Source: an uncultured Pseudomonadota bacterium (GTDB taxonomy: Bacteria; Myxococcota_A; UBA9042; CAIXZC01). From it: a DNA stretch of 5,807 nt. Position numbers and translations under genes: made by a program. The DNA is taken from NCBI GenBank assembly GCA_937884235.1, contig CALGBT010000475.1, positions 1 to 5,807 of the forward strand. The letters run 5' to 3'. The number at the start of each line of letters is the position of its first letter. Position 1 is the stretch's first letter. A model generated the notes under the pieces. It was not told the DNA's origin. It made no database searches and saw only the letters and a program-made list of their open reading frames with translations. Below, piece after piece: positions 1 to 5,177 of this stretch.

Positions 1-402
1 GACAGTGCAGGTATTGCCATCCTCGAGCGCCGGGGGAAGCCCCTCGCTGCACTCCCCGGAGGTGGGGTCACACAACTCGAGCCCGTTGCAAAACTTGCCA
101 TCGTCGCAGACTACCGAGGTACCCTTGCAAACACCGCCCACGCAGTGGTCCTGGACGGTACAGAAATCTCCGTCATCGCAGACACCATCATCAGGCGCAT
201 CGCTGAACACACAGATCCCACCTTCACAGGCAGCACTCTGGCAGACGTTGTCTGAGAGACAGTCTGATGCCAATTGGCACGACTGGACCTCCCCACCCGC
301 GTCTGGCACATTGGTGTCACCGCCGGGGCTGCACGCAAACATGATGCTCATGGATATCAAGGCGAAACTGCAAAGCACGATTGGGGAGCGACGGTGAGTC
401 AT
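1..402 (-). CDS. Cysteine-rich secreted lipoprotein, N-terminal part (3' end beyond window)
   Basis: The reading frame is open from the ATG at 402-400 to the window edge: 134 codons, no stop, so the C-terminus is missing. A basic start (H3, R4, R5), a hydrophobic stretch (about residues 8-23) and a lipobox-like MFAC with Cys24 as the predicted lipidated residue give a type II signal peptide. SPGGD follows the Cys. The mature part holds 14 cysteines (42, 48, 54, 59, 64, 75, 81, 87, 92, 99, 105, 111, 118, 132). Two successive modules begin CDDGDFC (C75) and CDDGKFC (C99), 24 residues apart, and a third may start near DGNTC at 128-132. Such modules occur in surface proteins of Myxococcota and relatives (known family trend). 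A disulfide-bonded, membrane-anchored extracytoplasmic protein is inferred. No enzymatic motif is visible, so the function is unknown. It is transcribed divergently from sucC. The start is supported by GGAGG six bases upstream and the signal peptide. Confidence 0.85.
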   Translation of the reverse strand, partial: MTHRRSPIVLCSFALISMSIMFACSPGGDTNVPDAGGEVQSCQLASDCLSDNVCQSAACEGGICVFSDAPDDGVCDDGDFCTVQDHCVGGVCKGTSVVCDDGKFCNGLELCDPTSGECSEGLPPALEDGNTCTV

Positions 403-408
403 GGAATT

Positions 409-413
409 CCTCC
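409..413 (-). promoter_or_regulatory. Ribosome binding site of the lipoprotein gene
   Basis: Read on the minus strand, GGAGG is followed by a 6-nt spacer (AATTCC) and then the ATG at 402. This fixes the start codon over the internal ATGs at residues 18 and 21, which would cut into the signal peptide. Confidence 0.75.
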
Positions 414-490
414 AGTTGCGTTTCCATTCGACACTGGTACCCGACCAAACTTCTTTGTGCAGGTTCTTCGGGCACCCGCACCAAATATAG

Positions 491-520
491 ACTCTACTTT
501 ATAAGCACTCTGCCTTTCAA
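491..520 (-). promoter_or_regulatory. Possible sigma70-type promoter for the lipoprotein gene
   Basis: On the minus strand, TTGAAA (520-515, 5 of 6 consensus) is followed after 18 bp by TAGAGT (496-491, 4 of 6). This would start transcription near 485 and give a leader of about 80 nt before the ATG. The surrounding AT-rich patch, unusual in this GC-rich window, also contains TATAAA and TATATT, so the exact -10 is uncertain. Confidence 0.3.
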
Positions 521-551
521 TGTCTAATCGTGGACGTGTGCGGCTTTCCTC

Positions 552-580
552 TTGCCGCGTGGCGCTCGATTGTCTATGTT
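552..580 (+). promoter_or_regulatory. Possible sigma70-type promoter for the sucCD-ndk-rlmN operon
   Basis: TTGCCG (552-557, 4 of 6) and TATGTT (575-580, 4 of 6) are separated by exactly 17 bp. Transcription would begin near 587, leaving a short leader of about 20 nt that still contains the AGGAGG at 597. The match is only moderate. The AT-rich patch at 486-505 (TATAGA, TATAAG) is an alternative -10 region but lacks a convincing -35 on this strand. Confidence 0.3.
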
Positions 581-581
581 C

Positions 582-603
582 AGGAGGATTTTTGCTAGGA
601 GGG
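582..603 (+). promoter_or_regulatory. Tandem Shine-Dalgarno copies upstream of sucC
   Basis: AGGAGG occurs at 582-587 and again within AGGAGGG at 597-603. The second copy lies 4-5 nt before the ATG at 608 and decides the sucC start. The first is too far (20 nt) to serve that ATG. It could be a ribosome standby site, or a chance copy that is not transcribed if the start point is near 587. Confidence 0.6.
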
Positions 604-607
604 TGGC

Positions 608-1804
608 ATGAAGATACACGAATACCAGGCGAAGGGCCTCTTCCGGGAAGCAGGGATTCCCTGTCCCGAAGGCCATTTGGTAACATCATCGGCGGCCATT
701 GACGAACTGGCCGCAAAGCTGACCCCTGGCATCTGGGTCGTCAAATCGCAGATTCACGCTGGCGGGCGCGGCAAGGGGCGCATCACCATGGCCGGTGTCG
801 ACACCGGCGGTGGCGTGCGCGTGACCAAGGGACCGGAAGCGGCCATCGCCGCAGCCCGGAGTATGCTCGGCGGCACGCTGGTCACGCTGCAGACCGGCAA
901 AGCTGGCAAGCAGGTCAATCGGGTGCTGGTCGAGGCAGGTGTGGACATTGCTTCAGAGTTCTATCTCGCGGCCATCATCGATCGAGAGACCGCCCGGGTC
1001 GCAATTATGGCCTCCACAGAGGGCGGCACGGAAATCGAGGAAGTCGCCCGCACAACCCCCGAGAAGATCCACACGGTGCGCATCGACCCGCTGCTTGGCT
1101 ATCGGAGCTACCACGGGCGCTCGCTGGGACTCAAACTCGGCTTCCAGGGGGACGTCCTCAAGCAGTTCGACACCCTGGTTTCAAACCTCTACACGCTTTT
1201 TGTGGGCAAGGACTGCTCCCTGGCTGAGATCAACCCTCTGGTCCTCACCTCCCAGGATCAACTTGTGGCCATTGACGGCAAACTCAACTTCGATGACAAC
1301 GGCCTCTACCGGCAGGGCGCTCTCGTGGCCTTGCGAGACGTAGCGGAAGAGGAGCCGCTGGAAGTGGAGGCAGCGGAATTCCAACTCAACTACATCAAGC
1401 TGGATGGCAACATTGGTTGCCTCGTCAATGGTGCCGGACTGGCCATGGCCACTATGGACATCATCAAGGCCTTTGGCGGCGAGCCCGCCAACTTTCTGGA
1501 TGTCGGCGGGACGGCAACCCCGGAGAACGTTGCCCGGAGCTTCCGCATCATGTTGCGGGACAAGGTCGCCGGCATCTTCGTCAACGTCTTCGGCGGCATT
1601 GTCAGGTGCGATGTCGTGGCCCGAGGACTTGTGGAGGCACTGGGCGAAGTGCAACTGGAGATTCCTCTGGTTGTGCGCCTTGAGGGCAACCGAAAGGATG
1701 AGGCAGTGGCCTTACTGGCCGAGTCGGGATTGCCTATCATTACAGCTGAAAACATGAAAGACGGCGCGATGAAGATTGTCAGCGCCTGCCAGGCCGGCAA
1801 CTAG
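608..1804 (+). CDS. sucC: Succinyl-CoA synthetase (ADP/GDP-forming) subunit beta
   Basis: Encodes 398 residues (E. coli SucC has 388). The beta subunit binds nucleotide and Mg2+ and, with SucD, interconverts succinyl-CoA, ADP/GDP and Pi with succinate, CoA and ATP/GTP in the TCA cycle (cytoplasm). The N-terminus MKIHEYQAKGLF is the classic family start. An ATP-grasp fold spans roughly residues 1-235, with K46 and GGRGKG (52-57) as nucleotide-binding elements; EINPL (207-211, N209) and D223 in AIDGKL match the metal ligands. The C-terminal flavodoxin-like/CoA-ligase domain carries DGNIGC (266-271), VNGAGLAM (273-280), GGEPANFLDVGG (290-301) and GGIVRCD (329-335). No catalytic element is missing. 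ADP versus GDP preference cannot be read from this. It is first in the operon, with sucD 15 nt downstream. The start is set by AGGAGGG just upstream. Confidence 0.97.
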   Translation: MKIHEYQAKGLFREAGIPCPEGHLVTSSAAIDELAAKLTPGIWVVKSQIHAGGRGKGRITMAGVDTGGGVRVTKGPEAAIAAARSMLGGTLVTLQTGKAGKQVNRVLVEAGVDIASEFYLAAIIDRETARVAIMASTEGGTEIEEVARTTPEKIHTVRIDPLLGYRSYHGRSLGLKLGFQGDVLKQFDTLVSNLYTLFVGKDCSLAEINPLVLTSQDQLVAIDGKLNFDDNGLYRQGALVALRDVAEEEPLEVEAAEFQLNYIKLDGNIGCLVNGAGLAMATMDIIKAFGGEPANFLDVGGTATPENVARSFRIMLRDKVAGIFVNVFGGIVRCDVVARGLVEALGEVQLEIPLVVRLEGNRKDEAVALLAESGLPIITAENMKDGAMKIVSACQAGN

Positions 1805-1819
1805 TCGGGGGGAGAAGAC

Positions 1820-2707
1820 ATGGCCATATTACTCAGAGAAGATTCCAAAATCGTGGTGCAGGGAATCACCGGTGGCGCGGGTCGGTTCCATACTTCACTA
1901 ATGGTGGAATTCGGCACCAAGGTTGTTGCCGGCGTGACGCCTGGAAAGGGCGGTCAGGACTTTGAAGGGGTCCCGATTTTCGACTCCGTGGTTCAGGCCT
2001 GCGATGCAACCGGGGCCAATGTCAGCATCATCTTCGTGCCAGCCCGCTTTGCCGCAGAGTCCATCCTCGAAGCCGCCGATGCTGGCATCGAACTCGTGGT
2101 TTGCATTACCGAGGGCGTTCCAGCCATCGACATGGCCAAGGTAAAATCGCATCTGGCTCGCACCGGCACCCTGCTCATCGGCCCCAACACTCCCGGCATC
2201 CTTGCACCGGCACTGCGCTGCAAGGTGGGGATCATGCCAGACATGATCTTCAGCCCCGGCCGCATCGGCGTCATCTCACGGTCTGGCACCCTGACCTACG
2301 AGGCCGTAGACCAACTCACCCGTCTCGGGCTGGGACAGTCCACCTGCATCGGTATTGGCGGTGACCCGGTCATCGGTCTGGCCTTCCTGGAGCTGCTGGA
2401 GCTCTTCGAAGCGGACCCCGATACTGATGGCGTAGTCCTCATTGGCGAAATCGGCGGCAACCAGGAAGAGGTCGCGGCCCGGTACATCAAGGAACATATG
2501 AGCAAGCCGGTGGCTGCCTTCATCGCCGGCAAGACGGCTCCCCCAGGCAAACGCATGGGTCATGCCGGGGCCATTATCTCCGGCGGCAAGGGCACCGCCG
2601 CAGACAAGGTAGCGGCATTGGAAGCAGCAGGCATCAAAGTAGCCCTTACCCCGTCCGACATTGGCGACACTATGCTCGCGGCACTTGAGGAGAAGAGAAA
2701 TGGTTGA
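1820..2707 (+). CDS. sucD: Succinyl-CoA synthetase subunit alpha
   Basis: Encodes 295 residues, close to the usual 285-300. The alpha subunit binds CoA and carries the phosphohistidine intermediate. The N-terminal Rossmann-like CoA-binding domain shows GITGGAG (15-21) and VTPGKGG (39-45). IGPNTPGI (120-127), SRSGTLTYE (153-161) and GIGGDPVIG (178-186) are canonical. GEIGG (209-213, E210) aligns with the glutamate that stabilises the phosphohistidine, and RMGHAGAII (245-253) contains the active-site histidine H248, equivalent to E. coli His246. The gene appears intact. It follows sucC after 15 nt with GGAG at 1811-1814, five bases before the ATG, and its last 8 nt overlap ndk. Together with SucC it forms the heteromeric TCA-cycle enzyme. 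Confidence 0.97.
   Translation: MAILLREDSKIVVQGITGGAGRFHTSLMVEFGTKVVAGVTPGKGGQDFEGVPIFDSVVQACDATGANVSIIFVPARFAAESILEAADAGIELVVCITEGVPAIDMAKVKSHLARTGTLLIGPNTPGILAPALRCKVGIMPDMIFSPGRIGVISRSGTLTYEAVDQLTRLGLGQSTCIGIGGDPVIGLAFLELLELFEADPDTDGVVLIGEIGGNQEEVAARYIKEHMSKPVAAFIAGKTAPPGKRMGHAGAIISGGKGTAADKVAALEAAGIKVALTPSDIGDTMLAALEEKRNG
2687..2692 (+). promoter_or_regulatory. Ribosome binding site inside sucD that decides the ndk start
   Basis: GAGGAG lies inside the last sucD codons, 7 nt before the ATG at 2700. It supports that ATG over the in-frame upstream ATG at 2661, which would add 13 residues absent from the compact Ndk family and has no such site. Confidence 0.7.
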
Positions 2708-3119
2708 GAAAACACTGGCGATCATCAAACCCAACGCAGTCCGCAATGGGGTGGCCGGCAAGATCCTGGCGATGTGGGAAGAAGCCGAATTCAGTATCCG
2801 CGCTCTGAAACGGGTGCAGCTGACCCAGGTACAGGCCGCTGGTTTCTACGCCGAACACGAAGGCAAACCGTTTTTTGGTGGGCTCCTGGAATTCATGACC
2901 TCCGGCCCCGTGGTCCTCGTGGTTCTTGAGAAAGAGAATGCAATCCTGGACAACCGCACGATCATGGGAGCAACTAACCCCGACAACGCGGCCGAAGGCA
3001 CGATTCGCAAACTGTACGCCGACTCGTTCACTGAGAATGCCGTCCACGGTTCGGACAGCCCCACCTCAGCAGCTCGGGAAGTCAGCTACTTCTTCAACGT
3101 CTTCGAACTCACCGCCTGA
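2700..3119 (+). CDS. ndk: Nucleoside diphosphate kinase
   Basis: Encodes 139 residues, the normal bacterial Ndk length of about 140-145. It transfers the gamma-phosphate from ATP to NDPs through a phosphohistidine, balancing NTP and dNTP pools in the cytoplasm. The sequence starts VEKTLAIIKPNAV with the nucleotide-binding K10. Y50, R86 and T92 in NRTIMGATNP, R103, and N113 with the catalytic H116 in NAVHGSDS (113-120) are all present. The start at 2700 (ATGGTTGA) overlaps the sucD stop by 8 nt, so translation is probably coupled. Linkage to sucCD fits the family: Ndk can pass phosphate between the GTP and ATP products of succinyl-CoA synthetase, and a complex of the two enzymes has been reported in Pseudomonas. 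The gene is complete. Confidence 0.97.
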   Translation: MVEKTLAIIKPNAVRNGVAGKILAMWEEAEFSIRALKRVQLTQVQAAGFYAEHEGKPFFGGLLEFMTSGPVVLVVLEKENAILDNRTIMGATNPDNAAEGTIRKLYADSFTENAVHGSDSPTSAAREVSYFFNVFELTA

Positions 3120-3127
3120 GACCCCCC

Positions 3128-4174
3128 ATGGTCCGCCATCTCAGTGGACTTTCCGCGACACAGCTGCAGGAGTTGGCTGCCAGCCTGGGCGAGAAACCCT
3201 TTCGCGGCAAGCAGCTCTTCGACCACCTGCATCAGCGCAACGCAACACAGCTAGATGCCATTGCAGTGCTGCCGGCGAGCTTCCGGCAGAAGCTGCTCGA
3301 TGACGAATACGAAGCCTGCTCACTGACCGTGTCAGAGGTCCAGACTAGCATCGACAGGACGGTCAAGTTGGGTCTCGAGACCGCAGATGGGCATCTTATC
3401 GAGACGGTACTCATCCCCATGGATACCGGGAAGTTCACGCAGTGCATTTCCAGCCAGATCGGCTGCGCCCTTGGCTGCGCGGTTTGCATGACCGGGACCC
3501 TGGGACTTCGCCGCAACCTCACCGCAGCCGAAATTGTCGACCAGATCCGCGTGGCCCGACGAGATCATCCAGACTGCGAAGTCCGCAATATCGTCTTTAT
3601 GGGCATGGGCGAGCCCCTCAACAACATCCCGGCGGTGGTAGCTGCCGTCAGCATCCTCCAATCCCCCAGGGGGCTCAGTCTATCGCCCCGTCGAATCACC
3701 GTTTCAACCGCTGGAGTTGTGCCGGGGATTGCACAGTTGGGGAAGGAAGCCGAAGTACTGCTGGCAGTCTCCCTCAACGCCCCCAATCAAGCAATTCGAG
3801 AGCGCTTGATGCCCATCGCCCGCATGTATCCGCTGGAGGAGTTGATGGCAGCGCTGAAAGCCTGGCCGCTCCCCCCGCGTCGACGCTTGACCCTGGAATA
3901 CGTGCTGGTGGCGGGCATCAACGACCAACCGGAACATGCCCGGGAATTGGTGCGCCTCATCTCCCACATCCGCTGCAAAATCAACCTTATCCCCTTTAAC
4001 CCCTTCCCCGGAACCAGCCTCGAATCCCCCCCCGACAAGGCCATTCAGGACTTCTTCGACATACTCAGTCGCAAAGACGTGGTCGTGACCATTCGCAAAA
4101 GTCGCGGACAGGACATTCAGGCCGCTTGTGGACAGTTGGCAGGAAGCAGAGGCAGCAAATTCCGGGATCTCTAG
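3128..4174 (+). CDS. rlmN: Dual-specificity 23S rRNA A2503 / tRNA A37 C2-methyltransferase (radical SAM)
   Basis: Encodes 348 residues, typical for RlmN. The enzyme makes 2-methyladenosine at 23S rRNA A2503, and in E. coli also at A37 of some tRNAs, by radical SAM chemistry. The N-terminal RNA-binding domain shows KPFRGKQLFDHLH (23-35) and the catalytic IETVLIP (91-97). C106 in TQCISSQ corresponds to E. coli C118. The cluster motif CALGCAVC gives C113, C117 and C120, and is followed by MTG. MGMGEPLNN (158-166) is the SAM-binding signature. LIPFNPFPG (287-295) and C334 in RGQDIQAACGQL, the methyl-carrying cysteine (E. coli C355), complete the set. It starts 8 nt after the ndk stop, but the gap is a C-rich run without a Shine-Dalgarno, so it likely depends on reinitiation from ndk. 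The related resistance enzyme Cfr is unlikely given the housekeeping context and RlmN-like sequence. Confidence 0.95.
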   Translation: MVRHLSGLSATQLQELAASLGEKPFRGKQLFDHLHQRNATQLDAIAVLPASFRQKLLDDEYEACSLTVSEVQTSIDRTVKLGLETADGHLIETVLIPMDTGKFTQCISSQIGCALGCAVCMTGTLGLRRNLTAAEIVDQIRVARRDHPDCEVRNIVFMGMGEPLNNIPAVVAAVSILQSPRGLSLSPRRITVSTAGVVPGIAQLGKEAEVLLAVSLNAPNQAIRERLMPIARMYPLEELMAALKAWPLPPRRRLTLEYVLVAGINDQPEHARELVRLISHIRCKINLIPFNPFPGTSLESPPDKAIQDFFDILSRKDVVVTIRKSRGQDIQAACGQLAGSRGSKFRDL

Positions 4175-4188
4175 CCTCGGGTCGACGT

Positions 4189-4210
4189 GCCGGGGCACAT
4201 ACTGCCCGGC
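4189..4210 (+). terminator. Terminator-like GC hairpin after rlmN (weak)
   Basis: GCCGGG (4189-4194) and CCCGGC (4205-4210) form a perfect 6-bp GC stem with a 10-nt loop, 14 nt after the rlmN stop. There is no following T-tract, so it is not a standard intrinsic terminator. It could pause polymerase or protect the mRNA 3' end while termination is Rho-dependent. Confidence 0.25.
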
Positions 4211-4239
4211 CCGCCACAGGCCTTCACACCGTCACTTTC

Positions 4240-4252
4240 AGGGACCATCCCT
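4240..4252. repeat. Short inverted repeat abutting the -35 box
   Basis: AGGGA-CCA-TCCCT is a perfect 5-bp dyad whose last base is the first T of the TTGACA -35 box at 4252. The position suits an operator for a regulator of the downstream two-gene unit, but a dyad this short can occur by chance. Confidence 0.3.
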
Positions 4253-4280
4253 TGACACATCTCTGGCTCCCATCTATCCT
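4252..4280 (+). promoter_or_regulatory. Near-consensus sigma70 promoter for the PP-loop/radical SAM unit
   Basis: A perfect -35 TTGACA (4252-4257) and the -10 TATCCT (4275-4280, 4 of 6) are separated by the optimal 17 bp. Transcription should start near 4287, about 70 nt before the ATG at 4356. This makes the downstream pair a separate unit from the sucCD operon, and indicates that 4175-4355 is non-coding. Confidence 0.6.
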
Positions 4281-4289
4281 TTCCGGTGC

Positions 4290-4324
4290 TCGTACCAAGG
4301 CACTAGCGGGAGATTGGAGTACGA
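4290..4324 (+). promoter_or_regulatory. Hairpin in the 5' leader of the PP-loop gene
   Basis: TCGTACCAA (4290-4298) can pair with TTGG (4314-4317) plus TACGA (4320-4324), giving nine base pairs interrupted by a 2-nt bulge (A4318, G4319), with a 15-nt loop. It begins within a few bases of the predicted transcript 5' end. Part of the 5' arm, CTCGT (4289-4293), could alternatively pair with ACGAG (4337-4341) just before the Shine-Dalgarno, so two exclusive folds are possible. It may be a 5' stabiliser or a regulatory leader. No known riboswitch class is recognised. Confidence 0.35.
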
Positions 4325-4344
4325 CCGGATTTCGGCACGAGGGC

Positions 4345-4348
4345 AGGA
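4345..4348 (+). promoter_or_regulatory. Ribosome binding site of the PP-loop gene
   Basis: AGGA, within GGCAGGAT, sits 7 nt before the ATG at 4356. With the promoter upstream it supports this start over the longer in-frame extension that reaches back into rlmN. Confidence 0.55.
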
Positions 4349-4355
4349 TACACTC

Positions 4356-5177
4356 ATGAATTCGTTGCTGGACACCCCCCCATTCGTCAATGCACTGGTC
4401 GGCGATGCCAGCATAGCCTACTCCGGCGGACTTGACTCTACCACCGTGGCCTATCTGATTGCCCGAGAGGGCCGACACAAAGTCCACCTGCATACTCTGG
4501 ACCACGGGTATGGCTATCCCTTCAACCGTTGGGCCCGCCGCACGTACAAGACTCTAGCCAAGGCTGTCGGCCAGCATCAGGTTTCCCATCAGTTTGTCCG
4601 CACCAAAGACCTCTTTGACATGGTCGCCATGAGGTCCATCGTGGCTGACCGGAAGCGGTACGGACAGTGGTTTGGCTGCTGCCTTGGATGCACCATGGCG
4701 GTAGTCTCGAAGATGATTGTCTACAACCTGCGAAAAGGGATTCCGCACATCCTCTTTGGGTCCTCCGTTGGCGGCGAGTACGCGGTGATGTCGAAACAGG
4801 TTACCGTCAAACTCCAGCAGGAATTCTGCGCCACGTATGGCATCGACTACCGGGCCCCCCTCCTTGAGAACAACATCGTCAAGGAGCAGGAGCGTTCGCT
4901 CCTTGACGCGGCCGGGATATATCGCGGCATCCGGTTCCTGGATAAGCATTCCTTTGGCAACCAGGGTTACTGCCTGCTCAGCCTGCAGCATCTGCCCGAC
5001 GTGCTCTTTAACGTACACCCCGAATACGATTCGGACCTGGTGGAAGCTTTCTATCGTGACAAACTTCCCATCTGTCAGGACTACATCCGCTCCCAGTTCG
5101 CAGCAGGCGGGCAGAATCTTGATGATGCCATCACGGCCATGCGAGAACGCACCGGCATCACCGGGGTATCGCTTTGA
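4356..5177 (+). CDS. PP-loop (adenine nucleotide alpha-hydrolase superfamily) ATP pyrophosphatase, possibly Fe-S thiolase-like
   Basis: Encodes 273 residues from ATG 4356. The PP-loop SGGLDST (23-29) after a hydrophobic strand (SIAY) marks the N-type ATP pyrophosphatase fold, which adenylates a substrate carbonyl or base before attack by sulfur or nitrogen. HTLDHGYGYP (46-55) is the expected second strand. WFGCCLGCT (105-113) gives C109-x2-C112, followed by a helix and ILFGSS (132-137), in the order seen in TtcA (CSLC then ALGHH). A third cysteine, C206 in NQGYC, lies 94 residues after C112. TtcA and TtuA bind [4Fe-4S] with three cysteines in similar positions (known); that this protein does so is inferred. 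Other cysteines are C108, C158 and C240. No signal peptide or membrane segment is seen, so it is probably cytoplasmic. It has its own promoter, and its stop overlaps the radical SAM start. It is not a clear QueC, ThiI, TilS or LarE. The substrate is unknown. Confidence 0.85.
   Translation: MNSLLDTPPFVNALVGDASIAYSGGLDSTTVAYLIAREGRHKVHLHTLDHGYGYPFNRWARRTYKTLAKAVGQHQVSHQFVRTKDLFDMVAMRSIVADRKRYGQWFGCCLGCTMAVVSKMIVYNLRKGIPHILFGSSVGGEYAVMSKQVTVKLQQEFCATYGIDYRAPLLENNIVKEQERSLLDAAGIYRGIRFLDKHSFGNQGYCLLSLQHLPDVLFNVHPEYDSDLVEAFYRDKLPICQDYIRSQFAAGGQNLDDAITAMRERTGITGVSL

Noticed and set aside
561..575. Sigma54-like TGGCGC...TTGTC element upstream of sucC
   Set aside because: The spacing is one base short and the -12 element lacks the required GC, so it does not fit the -24/-12 consensus.
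592..702. Possible small peptide using the first AGGAGG and a TTG start, overlapping sucC
   Set aside because: It requires a non-ATG start and lies mostly inside sucC in another frame, with no conserved or leader-like features.
1181..1654. 157-codon open frame on the minus strand inside sucC
   Set aside because: It is antisense to conserved SucC catalytic sequence and shows no protein family features; long antisense frames are expected in GC-rich genes.
2661..2699. Longer ndk start adding 13 residues
   Set aside because: The extension is an out-of-frame reading of the sucD end, is not part of the Ndk fold, and has no binding site. The Met before VEKTLAIIKP is the family start.
3128..4174. 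Cfr-type antibiotic resistance methyltransferase
   Set aside because: The sequence, length and chromosomal operon with ndk all fit housekeeping RlmN; nothing suggests acquisition or C8 methylation.
4128..4355. In-frame N-terminal extension of the PP-loop protein from an ATG inside rlmN
   Set aside because: It would overlap rlmN by 47 nt in another frame, has no Shine-Dalgarno, lacks any recognisable domain, and would make the TTGACA-TATCCT promoter and leader coding. The ATG at 4356 has AGGA 7 nt upstream and gives a normal PP-loop N-terminus.
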